Shown: positions 8,296 to 18,020 of the stretch, piece after piece
Numbering within the stretch: the stretch's first letter is position 1
Layout: the number at the start of each line of letters is the position of its first letter
Source of the DNA: an uncultured Chthonomonas sp.
GTDB lineage: Bacteria > Armatimonadota > Chthonomonadetes > Chthonomonadales > CAJBBX01
NCBI GenBank assembly: GCA_903951425.1
Contig: CAJBBX010000174.1
Span: 24,642-88,641, forward strand
Reading direction: 5' to 3'
DNA length: 64,000 nucleotides
Program-made: the position numbers and the translations under genes
The notes under the pieces: generated by a model
Told to the model about the DNA's origin: nothing
Databases searched by the model: none
What the model saw: the letters and a program-made list of their open reading frames with translations, nothing else

Positions 8296-11200
8296 ATGTG
8301 CGCCTGTGTTCGGCTTCGTCCGTGGTTGGGTGTTCTGGCCCTGGCGGCCGGTCCATCGATCGGCCTTGCGGAAGGAGAGCCTGCTTCGCCGCGGATCCCT
8401 CCGGTAGCATTCGAGCGACACACAGGCCTTCACGGTGGCGGGGCCGAGTTCGTGGTGCGCACCGGTAGGAGAACGATCCTCGTCTCGGGCGGCGCAGCGA
8501 CGCTGTTCCTACCGGGCGATGGCGCCGGCAACCGAGCGCATGCCGTCCATGTCACGGTGGCCGGCGCCAGCCCGCGCGCCACGGCGGTGGGACTGGATAG
8601 GCAGCCTGGCGTGGTGAACTACCTCACGGGCGGAGACCGGAGCGGATGGCGCGTTCATGTTCCGATCTTCAGCCAGGTGAAGATTGCGAATGTTTACCGC
8701 GGCATCGACATGGTCTATGCCGGTGCACGTAGGCCCAACGCACAGGCTTCGGCTCTGGAGTTCGACTTTGTGGTGCGTCCCGGCGGCGATGCCTCGCGCA
8801 TCGGGCTGCGGTTCAAGGGAGCGCGAGCTCGTGTGGCTCCCGGCGGCGACCTGGTCCTTACGGCCGGCGCCGAATCGGTTCGGTTCCGCCGGCCTGTAGC
8901 CTTCCAGGTGCGGCGCGGGCGCAGGCAGGAGGTGGCGTGCGCCTTCACCGCCGCGGCAGGGCACGCAGGCTTTCGTCTCGGTCGGTACGACATCCGCCGA
9001 ACGCTGGTTATCGACCCGGTGGTCGAGTTTTCCACCCTCCTACCCGGCGGCGCAGCTGATATCGCGGGCGGCGTCTGCGTGGACGCCCAGGGCAACTCCT
9101 ACATCGCGGGTGCCACCGCCTCCACCGACTTCCTGACCAGCGCCGGGGCGTTCCAGCGCACAGCGCCGTCCGGTGGCAATGCGTTCATCACGAAGCTTTC
9201 GCCCGCTGGAAGCCTGATCTACTCGACCTACCTGGGGGGGTCCGGCGATGACTCCGCCGCCGCAATCCGCGTGGACTCCGCGGGATGCGCCTATGTCACC
9301 GGGGGCACCGCCTCGACGGACTTCCCTGTGACCCCGGGCGCGCCAGGACCCGTGGCGCACGGCCCGGGGCCGGACGCCTTTGTGACCAAGCTGAGCGCCG
9401 ACGGCGCCTCCGTCGTCTATTCGACCTACCTGGGCGGTGTGGGCGATGACAAGGGCACAGGCATCGCTCTGGGCGCCGACGGCAGCGCCTACGTCGGGGG
9501 ATCCACCGCATCCCCGGACTTCCCGACTGTCGCAGGGTCGTTCCAAACCGCGCATGCCGACGCCGGATGCGTTCGATCGGCCGATGGCGGCGCATCGTGG
9601 ACGCCCGCCGCGAACGGGATCGACACCTCCACCCTCTCCGTGCTTGCGATGGACCCCACGGCAGCGGGAACGCTCTATGCGGCCACTCAGGTCGGCGTGT
9701 TCAGAAGCGCCGATGCGGGCGCGACCTGGGCGGCGCTTGGATCCCAGCCGCCCGGGACCGTGACGGCATTGGCAGTCCACCCGCAGACCCCTACCACGCT
9801 CTATGCGGGAACCCAGTCCAACGGGCTCTACCGCAGCACGAACAGCGGCGTGACGTGGACGTCCGTCACCTACACTACAGTCCTGATGCCTGCGGCGAGC
9901 ATCACCGCCATCGCGATCTCGCGGCAGTCGCCGGCTTCGGTCTACATCATACATAACGGTGACTTCACCCGCAGCACGGACAACGGCATGACCTGGCAAC
10001 TGAAGAGTTACGTCAGCCCTACCACTGCCTTGGGGCTCCACCCGAGCCTGCCCGCGACCGTGTACGCCATCTCATCCGGGATTCTCTTTGCCACAACCGA
10101 TGGAGCCACCTCGTGGTCGCAATATGGCATGACCCAGGGCAAGGTCCAGGCGTTCAGCATCGCACCCTCTGATCCCAGCGTCTGGTATCTCGTAGCAGTT
10201 TCGTCAGTCCTCTCACCTGCCGCCATGGCTGTGAGCACCGATTCCGGCGTCCATTGGCAGACACGCGCCACCGGACTTCCGGCGGCGTCCACCGTACGCG
10301 CCATCGCCGTCGATCCGGTGAACCCGGCCGTCGCCACCGTGGGGCTTGACGTCGGCATGTATCGGACGGTCGACTTCGGCATGAACTGGACTGTCGCCGG
10401 CGGCGGGGTTGCACCCAGTGTGAAGGCGCTGGTGGCCGTGCCTGCCGATCCGCCCACGCTGGTGGCCGGGGTCGTGGCCGGGGCCGATGCCTTCGCCGCC
10501 AAGATCGCCCCCGGCGGTACGGCTCTTGCCTTCAGCACGCTCCTGGGCGGGCCTGGCGACGACGCCGGCGCGGGTGTGGCTGTAGATAGCGCGGGTTCCA
10601 TGGTCGTCGTCGGAACCACACTGTCAGCGCTCTTCCCGACCACGGTGGGCGCGCTCCAGCCGGTCCGCATCGGGAACGGAACGGGCGACGCCTTCGTGAC
10701 CAAGCTGAGCCCGGACGGCGCCGGCCTTGCCTACTCCACCTACCTCAACGGGTCGGCCGGCAGCGACGGGGTTGCCGTCGCGGTGGGCCATGACGGCACG
10801 GCGTACGTCTGCGGCAGCACCGACTCCGTGGACTTCCCTGCTACCCCGGGAGCCGCTCAACCGGTGAAGGCAGGCGGCCGCGACGCATTCATCGCTAAGT
10901 TAACCGCCGACGGCGCATCCCTCGCCTATGCCACGCTGTTGGGCGGCTGGTACGACGATCGGTGCCAGGCTATCGCCGTCGATCATGCCGGCGATGCCTT
11001 CGTGGCGGGCTCGACCTGTTCGGGCGACTTCCCTGCGACGCTGGGAGCTTACCGCGAAGCCCTGGGCAACAGCCCCCTGTACAAGTCAGCGGATGCCGGT
11101 GTGTCGTGGGCGCCTGCCAACCGTGGCCTGGGCGTGGACTGGGTGAAGGCGATTGCCATGGACCCCCAGCATCCTGCCACGCTCTATGCCGTGGGAGGTT

Positions 11201-13713
11201 TACAGGTTCAGGGCGTCTACAAGACCTTCGATGGCGGCTCAACCTGGTTCCCGGCCTCCGCCGGGATCCCGCCCACGGCGACATTGCGCAGCATCGCGGT
11301 GGATCCCATCACACCATCGACCCTGTACGTTGCGGCGTGGACCGGTTGCTACAAGTCCACCGACGCTGGAGCATCGTGGACGCTCCTGAAGGAGGGCTTG
11401 GCGAGAAACCCCTACCTTAACTCCATTGCCATCGATGCACAAGACAGGCAGACGGTCTACGCCGCGGACTCCGCAGGAGTGTACAAATCGACCGATGGCG
11501 GTCTGCACTGGGCGTCCTCAAAGTCCGGCATGCCCACCTACCCAAACCTGGCGTTCGTCGCGACCCACCCGGCCATGGCGGACCGGGTCTTTGCCGGCGG
11601 CTATGATGCGCTCTACGTCTCAGTGAACGGCGCCCAGACGTGGACGGCGGATACCGGCGCCAAGTGGTGCTACGGTTTGGCCTTCGATCCCAGCAATCCG
11701 GCCATCGTCTACGGCGCCCCGGGCACCGATGGCGGCATGAACAAGGTCTACAAGAGCACGAACTACGGCTCCGGCTGGTCCAGCGCCAGCTTTGGACTGC
11801 CGATCACGCAGTATGCCCAGGCCGTGGTGCTAGACCCGGTGACACCGTCGAACGTCTACATCGGCACCTCCGGCGGCGCGCGCCTGTACAGGAGTGTGAA
11901 CAGCGGAGCCGCCTGGGCTGCTCCCTCCGCCGGGCCCGCGCTCGACAAGGTGGTCGCACTGGCCATTGACCCATCCCACCCCGCAACTCTCTACGCAGGC
12001 GGGTCGGTCGCCAAGGTTTGGGATGCGTTCGCGGCGCGCATCACGCCCGGCGGCACGCGGGTCACCTATGCCACGTTCATCGGCGGCATCGGGGATGACC
12101 GTGGCGCAGGCATCGCTGTTGACGCCGAGGGCGTTGCTGTCGTGACGGGTCAGGCAGCCTCAACAGACTTCCCGACCACGCCGGGCGCCATCAGCCGGAC
12201 GCGCCACGGGGCCAGCGATGTATTCGTGACGCGGCTGCCGCTCGGTCCGTCGTCCACGGCCGACCTTGCTGCCTTCGATGCGTCAGGCTCACTGGGCCAG
12301 ACCATCTCCATCACGGCCAGGCTGACCGGCACAGAGGGCGTCGCTCTCCCGGGGCGATCGGTCACAGTTCGGGTGGCGGGCTATGACGCCGGCTCGGCAG
12401 TCACCGGCGCCGACGGCGCCTGCGCAGTTGCGTTCACCGTCCCGGACGAACTGGGCTTCGGCGACCACGCCGTGACCGCCGAGTTCGCCGGCGATAGCTG
12501 CTACTTCCCTGCCACGGCTTCGGCCACGCTGCGTGTAGCCGGGATTGTCACGGGTTTGTCAACTGAAGCAGTCATCGGCCGGCCCGGCGCCTCGGTCCAG
12601 CTGTCGGCCCGCCTCGTCCGCCCCTCCACCGGCGAGGGCCTGCAGGGACAGACGCTGGGATTGCTGGTCGAGGGAACCTCGATCGGCGCTGCCGCTACCG
12701 ACGCCACAGGCACGGCGGTCGCCCAGTATTCGATCCCGGTCTATCCGACGGTCTCACCCATGGCCATCGAGGCGGCATTCGCGGGCAGCGCCCCCTACAA
12801 CCCAAGCGCCGCCACGGCCGCCCTCACCATCGACCGCTACGCTACGGCGATGTCCGCGCCCGATCGCTCAGGCATCATCACCAATACGGTGGCGCTGAAG
12901 GCATTCCTGTGGCGCCTGCCCGGCAGCGTGTTCGTGGCCGGAAGGCCGGTTGGCTTCAAAATCGCGGGCACGGCCGTCGGTCAGGCTGTCACGGATGCGC
13001 AGGGCATGGCCATGCTGCTCTGGCCCATCTCGGCGGGGACTGCCACCCGGACGATCACTGCCACGTTCGCGGGCGATGCCGGCTATGCGGCCTCATCGGC
13101 TGCCGCCACGCTGACGTCTCGAACCGTCTCCACGAAGGTGTACGTGGTTGACCGAACCGCCAAGGTGAAGTCCTATGTGGTCCTCAAAGCCTATCTGTTT
13201 CTAACCAACAACGCCCTGGTCGTGGGTAAGCCGGTGACGGTGAAGGTGGACGGGACGCCGGTAGGTACGGCGAATACGAACCCATCCGGCTGCACGCAGT
13301 TCGGCTACACCGTGCCCGATGGCGCTGGTGCAGGTTCGCGGGTGATTCGCGGTGAGTTCGCGGGCGATCCGGGTTACATGGCCTCGGCGAGCAATGGCAC
13401 GCTCACGGTCACCAAGGGCAACCTGTACATCTGGCCGTACGTCCGATCAGGCAGGGCCGGCACGGCCCATCCCCTCCGCGCCTACGTGCGCAGCTTGCCG
13501 GACTATCTGGTCCAGACGGACAAGAGCCTGGCGTTCAGCGTGAACGGCACGGTTATCGGAACGGCAGCGACTGGGGCTGATGGCTGGGTCTCCGTGGTCT
13601 GGGCCATCCCGGCTGGTGAGGCGGTCGGTGCACACGACGCGCTGGCCGAGTTTGCTGGGGATGCATCGTACCTGCCGGTATCAGCGACCACCACCTTCAA
13701 TGTGGTTCCTTAG
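8296..13713 (+). CDS. Giant secreted multidomain protein: DUF7948-like N-terminus, SBBP repeats, two BNR/Vps10-like propeller arrays, five Ig-like repeats
   Basis: Repeated AFVTKLS..G..LVYSTYLGG.GDD...I.VD..G.AYV.G...S.DFP units; repeated SADGGASWTPA / D..P.TLYAGT units; C-terminal G..VG.A.TDA.G......P.G......A.FAGDA.Y..S.A..TL repeats; signal peptide after ATG 8296. Confidence 0.8.
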   Translation: MCACVRLRPWLGVLALAAGPSIGLAEGEPASPRIPPVAFERHTGLHGGGAEFVVRTGRRTILVSGGAATLFLPGDGAGNRAHAVHVTVAGASPRATAVGLDRQPGVVNYLTGGDRSGWRVHVPIFSQVKIANVYRGIDMVYAGARRPNAQASALEFDFVVRPGGDASRIGLRFKGARARVAPGGDLVLTAGAESVRFRRPVAFQVRRGRRQEVACAFTAAAGHAGFRLGRYDIRRTLVIDPVVEFSTLLPGGAADIAGGVCVDAQGNSYIAGATASTDFLTSAGAFQRTAPSGGNAFITKLSPAGSLIYSTYLGGSGDDSAAAIRVDSAGCAYVTGGTASTDFPVTPGAPGPVAHGPGPDAFVTKLSADGASVVYSTYLGGVGDDKGTGIALGADGSAYVGGSTASPDFPTVAGSFQTAHADAGCVRSADGGASWTPAANGIDTSTLSVLAMDPTAAGTLYAATQVGVFRSADAGATWAALGSQPPGTVTALAVHPQTPTTLYAGTQSNGLYRSTNSGVTWTSVTYTTVLMPAASITAIAISRQSPASVYIIHNGDFTRSTDNGMTWQLKSYVSPTTALGLHPSLPATVYAISSGILFATTDGATSWSQYGMTQGKVQAFSIAPSDPSVWYLVAVSSVLSPAAMAVSTDSGVHWQTRATGLPAASTVRAIAVDPVNPAVATVGLDVGMYRTVDFGMNWTVAGGGVAPSVKALVAVPADPPTLVAGVVAGADAFAAKIAPGGTALAFSTLLGGPGDDAGAGVAVDSAGSMVVVGTTLSALFPTTVGALQPVRIGNGTGDAFVTKLSPDGAGLAYSTYLNGSAGSDGVAVAVGHDGTAYVCGSTDSVDFPATPGAAQPVKAGGRDAFIAKLTADGASLAYATLLGGWYDDRCQAIAVDHAGDAFVAGSTCSGDFPATLGAYREALGNSPLYKSADAGVSWAPANRGLGVDWVKAIAMDPQHPATLYAVGGLQVQGVYKTFDGGSTWFPASAGIPPTATLRSIAVDPITPSTLYVAAWTGCYKSTDAGASWTLLKEGLARNPYLNSIAIDAQDRQTVYAADSAGVYKSTDGGLHWASSKSGMPTYPNLAFVATHPAMADRVFAGGYDALYVSVNGAQTWTADTGAKWCYGLAFDPSNPAIVYGAPGTDGGMNKVYKSTNYGSGWSSASFGLPITQYAQAVVLDPVTPSNVYIGTSGGARLYRSVNSGAAWAAPSAGPALDKVVALAIDPSHPATLYAGGSVAKVWDAFAARITPGGTRVTYATFIGGIGDDRGAGIAVDAEGVAVVTGQAASTDFPTTPGAISRTRHGASDVFVTRLPLGPSSTADLAAFDASGSLGQTISITARLTGTEGVALPGRSVTVRVAGYDAGSAVTGADGACAVAFTVPDELGFGDHAVTAEFAGDSCYFPATASATLRVAGIVTGLSTEAVIGRPGASVQLSARLVRPSTGEGLQGQTLGLLVEGTSIGAAATDATGTAVAQYSIPVYPTVSPMAIEAAFAGSAPYNPSAATAALTIDRYATAMSAPDRSGIITNTVALKAFLWRLPGSVFVAGRPVGFKIAGTAVGQAVTDAQGMAMLLWPISAGTATRTITATFAGDAGYAASSAAATLTSRTVSTKVYVVDRTAKVKSYVVLKAYLFLTNNALVVGKPVTVKVDGTPVGTANTNPSGCTQFGYTVPDGAGAGSRVIRGEFAGDPGYMASASNGTLTVTKGNLYIWPYVRSGRAGTAHPLRAYVRSLPDYLVQTDKSLAFSVNGTVIGTAATGADGWVSVVWAIPAGEAVGAHDALAEFAGDASYLPVSATTTFNVVP
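9550..10480 (+). repeat. BNR/Asp-box (Ycf48/sortilin-like) repeat array 1 inside the SBBP region
   Basis: Repeated CVRSADGGASWTPAANG, VFRSADAGATWAALG, LYRSTNSGVTWTSV, FTRSTDNGMTWQLK. Confidence 0.7.
11080..12020 (+). repeat. BNR/Asp-box repeat array 2 inside the SBBP region
   Basis: Repeated LYKSADAGVSWAPA, VYKTFDGGSTWFPA, CYKSTDAGASWTLL, VYKSTDGGLHWAS, VYKSTNYGSGWSSA, LYRSVNSGAAWAA. Confidence 0.7.
12240..13710 (+). repeat. Five tandem Ig-like repeats
   Basis: Units ending AEFAGDSCYFPATASATL, AAFAGSAPYNPSAATAAL, ATFAGDAGYAASSAAATL, GEFAGDPGYMASASNGTL, AEFAGDASYLPVSATTTF. Confidence 0.75.
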
Positions 13714-13762
13714 GTGGTCCATCAGGACCGGGACGAGCAGGCGACCACCGTGAGGATCCGGC

Positions 13763-15052
13763 ATGCAACGAGACTTCAAGGCTGACCCTCGAGGCTGCGG
13801 TCTGGCCCGTATTGGCACGCGCTTCCTGGCGGCGCTGGTTCTGCTGGTCGCCATGGCGCCGGTACAGGCCTTGCCGAGGTCCGCCCCGCCGCAGGACCCG
13901 ACCTACCTGACGATCCTCGGGCAACCCGAGGAGTTCGCGAAGGAGTTCCCGGTCGCGCCTCCCGCGAGCAGCAGGCAGATCGGCTTCGGCATCGTCCTCT
14001 ACACGCTGAACACGGCGGCGGCGGAGCTGCGGCGGCAGACGGAGGAGGCGCTGGACAAGGCTGAGCGGACCGGCTATCCCGTCCTGATCCACATGGATGA
14101 CTGGAACTTCCCGGCGGCGTCGCAGGACCCGGCCATGGCGGAATGGTCCGCGTTCCCGCGGCCGGGAGAGAAGCGTGGCCCGGTGATTCGCCGGCGCTGG
14201 ATCAACTGGGGCTCATGGATCGTCGCCGGAGCGCCGCCGAACACCGAGAGCCCCGCCTTCCGCGCCGACATGCGCTTGCGCGTCCGATCGGTCGCCGACC
14301 CGGTCGCCGGACGCCTCAAGCGGTGGCGGGCCGAGGGCAAGGCGCACCTCCTGGCCGGTCTGGTCGTGGGATGGGAGTCGGGCTATTACACCATGGACGA
14401 CTTCCGCCCGGGCGAGCGTCCGCGGGCAGGGGCCGAAGTCCTGGGCGACGACGAGATCGGCCGCGCGGGATACGCCGCCCTGACGGCCCGGCGCCAGAGC
14501 GCGGCCACCGTCCGGAAGCTGGCGGCGAGGACCAGGCGCTCGGAGCCGGAGGTGATCCACGACCTGATGGTCGGCGTCGTGCATGACTACACGGCGTTCC
14601 TGTGCGGGGTCTGCCGGGCGGCAGGCGTGCCGCGTGAGCGCATTTACACGCACTACACGGGCATCGGCGCCCTTGCCCCGGACGCCGTGCCGGGTCCGCT
14701 CCGGGCCGATGGCCGCAACATGCCGCTGCGAGCCGCCGTCAACGGGGCGTCGCGGCCGGGCATCACCGCCACGCTGCCCTGGACCGACGTTCCGCGCGCC
14801 GCCGCCGCGTTTCGGGCGGAGCGCCGCCGCGAGTGGGGCGCCGTGGAGATCGAGTTCACAGATGTCACGCGCGGCGAGGAGCCCGCGCTCAAGTTCCTGG
14901 AGTCGCTGAGCGGGAGCGGCGCTCGGGTGATGTGCATCTACGGCTGGTGGGAAGCTCCGGAGCACACCTTCGGCGTGCGCGGCAGCGGAGCCGTGCCGGC
15001 GATGAAGAGGTGGCTCTCCGGCGGGCCAGACCCGAACCGGCCAAACCGGTAA
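13763..15052 (+). CDS. Secreted protein of unknown function, possibly TIM-barrel hydrolase-like
   Basis: Signal peptide; YPVLIHMDDWNFP, VVGWESGYYTMDD, IYTHYTGIG, AVEIEFTDV; family not recognised; a partial paralogue lies at 16370. Confidence 0.6.
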   Translation: MQRDFKADPRGCGLARIGTRFLAALVLLVAMAPVQALPRSAPPQDPTYLTILGQPEEFAKEFPVAPPASSRQIGFGIVLYTLNTAAAELRRQTEEALDKAERTGYPVLIHMDDWNFPAASQDPAMAEWSAFPRPGEKRGPVIRRRWINWGSWIVAGAPPNTESPAFRADMRLRVRSVADPVAGRLKRWRAEGKAHLLAGLVVGWESGYYTMDDFRPGERPRAGAEVLGDDEIGRAGYAALTARRQSAATVRKLAARTRRSEPEVIHDLMVGVVHDYTAFLCGVCRAAGVPRERIYTHYTGIGALAPDAVPGPLRADGRNMPLRAAVNGASRPGITATLPWTDVPRAAAAFRAERRREWGAVEIEFTDVTRGEEPALKFLESLSGSGARVMCIYGWWEAPEHTFGVRGSGAVPAMKRWLSGGPDPNRPNR

Positions 15053-15481
15053 CGAGTTCCAGCAGCCGATAAGTCCTTTGTCGCCCACGGGCGATGTCTG
15101 CTCAAGCGGCTTCGCATCGTTCGGTACGTCAGCGGCATAGGCACAGTCGACGGCTGTGAACATCAAGCAGACAGCCAGCAAGGCCGCCGTATAGGTGACA
15201 CAGTGTAGTTCCCATCTCGTCAGTACCCGGCCATCCGTGGCTCTTCGAGGTGACCAGCCCGATCAGGCCGGACGAGTCCAGCGGCAGCTGCACATCTGCG
15301 TGGATCATGCATGCTGTAAGTGCTGCGTTCCGTCTGGAACGGTCCTCCGCCAAGGAAGCCGGGAGGGCACTCCACCGTGCGTGCGGTTGCATCGACCGGC
15401 TGGCTGTCGTCGGCCACGCGGTTACCCCGCGGTCACCGACTTCGGTCTCCGGTTGGTCGTCACCGCCGCTGCACGGTTGCG

Positions 15482-16189
15482 CTACAGCGTCTCGCCGGTG
15501 TAATCCTGCGCGCGGAACAGCTTCCCATACGTCCCGTCGTCGATCAACGCAGGGACGAGGGCGCCGGGCATCACAGTTTCGACCGCGTTGGGTGCGCTCG
15601 GCCCGCCGAGGTCGGTGCGGAGCCAGCCAGGGTCCAGCAGGTTCATCAGCACGCCATCGGCGGCAAGCCGGCCGGCGGTGTCGAGCACGAACTTGTCAAC
15701 GGCGGCCTTCGAGGCTGCGTAGGCGTTCATCTCGGGCTGGTCCTTGACGCCGGACGTCACGTTGACGATTCGCCCCCACTTGCGCTCGACCATGCCCGGG
15801 CCGAAGGCGAGGCAGATGCGGATCAGAGAGATCGTGTTAACCTCGAAGCTGGCCCTAAAGTCCTCTGCCGGGATCGTCATCCAGTCGTGGCGGTACGGTG
15901 TCATGACGGCTGCGTTGTTGTAGAGGATGTCGATGCCGGGTGTTTCGGTAAGAGCCTTCGAGATCAGAGCGTCGACCTGCGTCTGGTCAGAGAGCTCCGC
16001 GCCGATCTGAAGCACGTTCACGCCCTTCGCCGACAGCTCTGCCGCAAGCGCCGACGTGTGATCGACGTGTCGGCCGTGCAGAACGACGCTGCAGCCGCAG
16101 TCGGCCAACCCCAGGCTGGTCTGCCGCCCTACTCCCCGGCTTGCGCCGGTGACGAGCGCCCACTTCCCCTTAATGGTTGTCCTGTCCAT
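15482..16189 (-). CDS. Short-chain dehydrogenase/reductase
   Basis: MDRTTIKGKWALVTGASRGVGRQTS (TGxxxGxG), NNAAVM, YAASKAAVDKFV (YxxxK). Confidence 0.85.
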   Translation of the reverse strand: MDRTTIKGKWALVTGASRGVGRQTSLGLADCGCSVVLHGRHVDHTSALAAELSAKGVNVLQIGAELSDQTQVDALISKALTETPGIDILYNNAAVMTPYRHDWMTIPAEDFRASFEVNTISLIRICLAFGPGMVERKWGRIVNVTSGVKDQPEMNAYAASKAAVDKFVLDTAGRLAADGVLMNLLDPGWLRTDLGGPSAPNAVETVMPGALVPALIDDGTYGKLFRAQDYTGETL

Positions 16190-16369
16190 GACGTGACCTC
16201 CAGGTGTTGCCGGCTTCCGATCTCGGCTGCAGCCATGGTACCCCGGCTGGGATGACGGTCGTGTCGCTGCCTCGGACGCGGTAGCATAACTCGTGCGGGC
16301 ACACCGACCGCGTTTCCCGCCGGGTTCCGTCATCGCAGGAGCGGCCGAGCGGTCACAGGAGATGCGGGC

Positions 16370-16655
16370 ATGCGACGACAATTGGCGTCTGTCCCTCGAA
16401 CCTACGGTCTGGCCAGTTCGGGCGCGCGCCCCGTGGTGGCGCTCCTTCTGCTGGTCTGTACGGCAGTTGCACTGTCCCTGCCGCGGTCCGGTGCACCGCA
16501 GGACTCGACCTGCCTGACGATCCCCGGACAGCCCGAAGAGTTCTCCAACGCGTTCCGGCCGCGCCCCCGGCCAGCAGCAGGCAGATCGGGTTCGGCATCA
16601 TGCTTTCTACGCTGAACACGCCGGTCGCTGATCCGGTCGCGAGGCGTCCGAATGC
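16370..16655 (+). pseudogene. Truncated, frameshifted paralogue of the 13763..15052 gene
   Basis: LPRSGAPQDSTCLTIPGQPEEFSNAF, then a frameshift to PPASSRQIGFGIMLSTLNTP fused to VADPVARRP, matching non-adjacent segments of 13763..15052. Confidence 0.7.
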
Positions 16656-16690
16656 AGGGCAACGGCAATGCAGCCACTCGACATCGACCG

Positions 16691-17235
16691 ATGGCGAGAA
16701 CGTGCTTCGAGGCCCTCACGCGGGCCGCATCTCGGCCGGCGCCCTTCGGGTCCTACACGTCGCCGGCCCTGTGGACCATCCGCACATTTCGGCCCAAATG
16801 CTGCAGTGCCACCTGGACCCAAGCCACGATTGGGCGTCCTTTCCGTCGGATCACGTTGACCGGTGCGTCAGTCGGATGGCGTCGCACTTCCGGGTTGGCG
16901 CTCGGACGCGGATCTGCGACTTCGGATGCGGTCCTGGCCTGTGGACAACCCGGTGGGCCCGGCTCGGTGCCGCCGTGACCGGGATTGACCTGTCGGAGCG
17001 CTCCATCGACTACGCGGTCAGCCGCGCCGAAGAACAGCGTCTACCGATAAGGTACATTGTCGCAGACTACTTGGAGATCCAGCTGGCGGGTCCCTTCGAT
17101 GTAGTGACGATGTTCCATGGCGACTTCTCTGTGCTCAGCCCCGATCAGCGTGCTCGGATGCTCAGGACGTTCCGGCAGGTGCTGGCTCCCGGTGGCCGCG
17201 TCATCCTGGATGTGGACTCGATGGCTCGAATGGCG
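16691..17235 (+). pseudogene. Class I SAM-dependent methyltransferase, frameshifted and 3'-truncated
   Basis: PFGSYTSPALW then one frame over DHPHISAQMLQCHLDPSHDWASF...ICDFGCGPGLWTTRWARLGAAVTGIDLSERSIDYAVSRAEEQ...LAPGGRVILDVDS; C-terminus missing. Confidence 0.65.
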
Positions 17236-17813
17236 CCGCCGCCCATCAGGACGTTACGGTCCTCGCAGTTCAGGAAGTCGCACCGCTCGATGGCAACCGG
17301 AACGCCTAGGCTGACGTCGATAGCGCCACCGCTGGCGAGACCGTAACCGTTGGACCATACCTCGTTAACCCCGTTGCGAATCGTGAGGTCGCGTACTGTC
17401 ACGGAGGACAAGAAGAAGCGAAGGACGCTCTGCCGGCACCACCGCCACGTGTTCTGCACCTGTCCCGTCTCGTCGTAATCCGCCGCAAATCCATCGCCGC
17501 CGACCTGTGAGCCGTCGATGACGGTGGAGCCCCGCCCGGCGCCTTCGATCGTCAGATCCCTCTTGCTCCGCACGTGCGCGGTGGCAGTCGGGGTGTAGAC
17601 GCCGCCGGCGAGATGGATGGTGTCGCCCGTGGCGGCAAGGTCGACCGCCCTCTGGAGGGTGGCAAACGGGGCGCCGAGGCTGCCGTTGCCCGCAGTGTCT
17701 GACCCGTTCGTGGCTACGTAGAGGTCGGCCGCGAGGACCGGGCAGGCGAACAGCAGGAGGAGGGCCATGCCTGCCGCCGCCGGGAGTGCGTGATGAAGGT
17801 CTCTTCTGGTCAT
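17225..17813 (-). pseudogene. 5' fragment of a secreted right-handed parallel beta-helix repeat protein
   Basis: MTRRDLHHALPAAAGMALLLLFACPVLAADLYVATNGSDTAGNGSLGAPFATLQRAVDLAATGDTIHLAGGVYT...GGAIDVSLGVPVAIERCDFLNCEDRNVLMGGGAI, then runs into antisense methyltransferase sequence. Confidence 0.65.
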
Positions 17814-18020
17814 AGCGCAGTCACTCCGAGTAGTGGGATGGCCGGCGCCGACGGTGGTCGCGCCGATGGATGCGCACGTGCAAGTGCGTCTAACGACACT
17901 GTAGAACGCGACTCCGACCAAACTCCGATCAAATCCAGCCAGAGCCCTGCCCACGGCTCAGGGTGTGCGCCGCAAGGTAGAATCGCTTCCGGCGCACGAT
18001 CTTAACCGCCCACTGCGGGC

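Noticed and set aside
14213-15181. 322-aa minus-strand ORF over the 13763 gene
   Set aside because: Mostly antisense to a conserved secreted protein; only its first ~45 codons look coding and are reported separately
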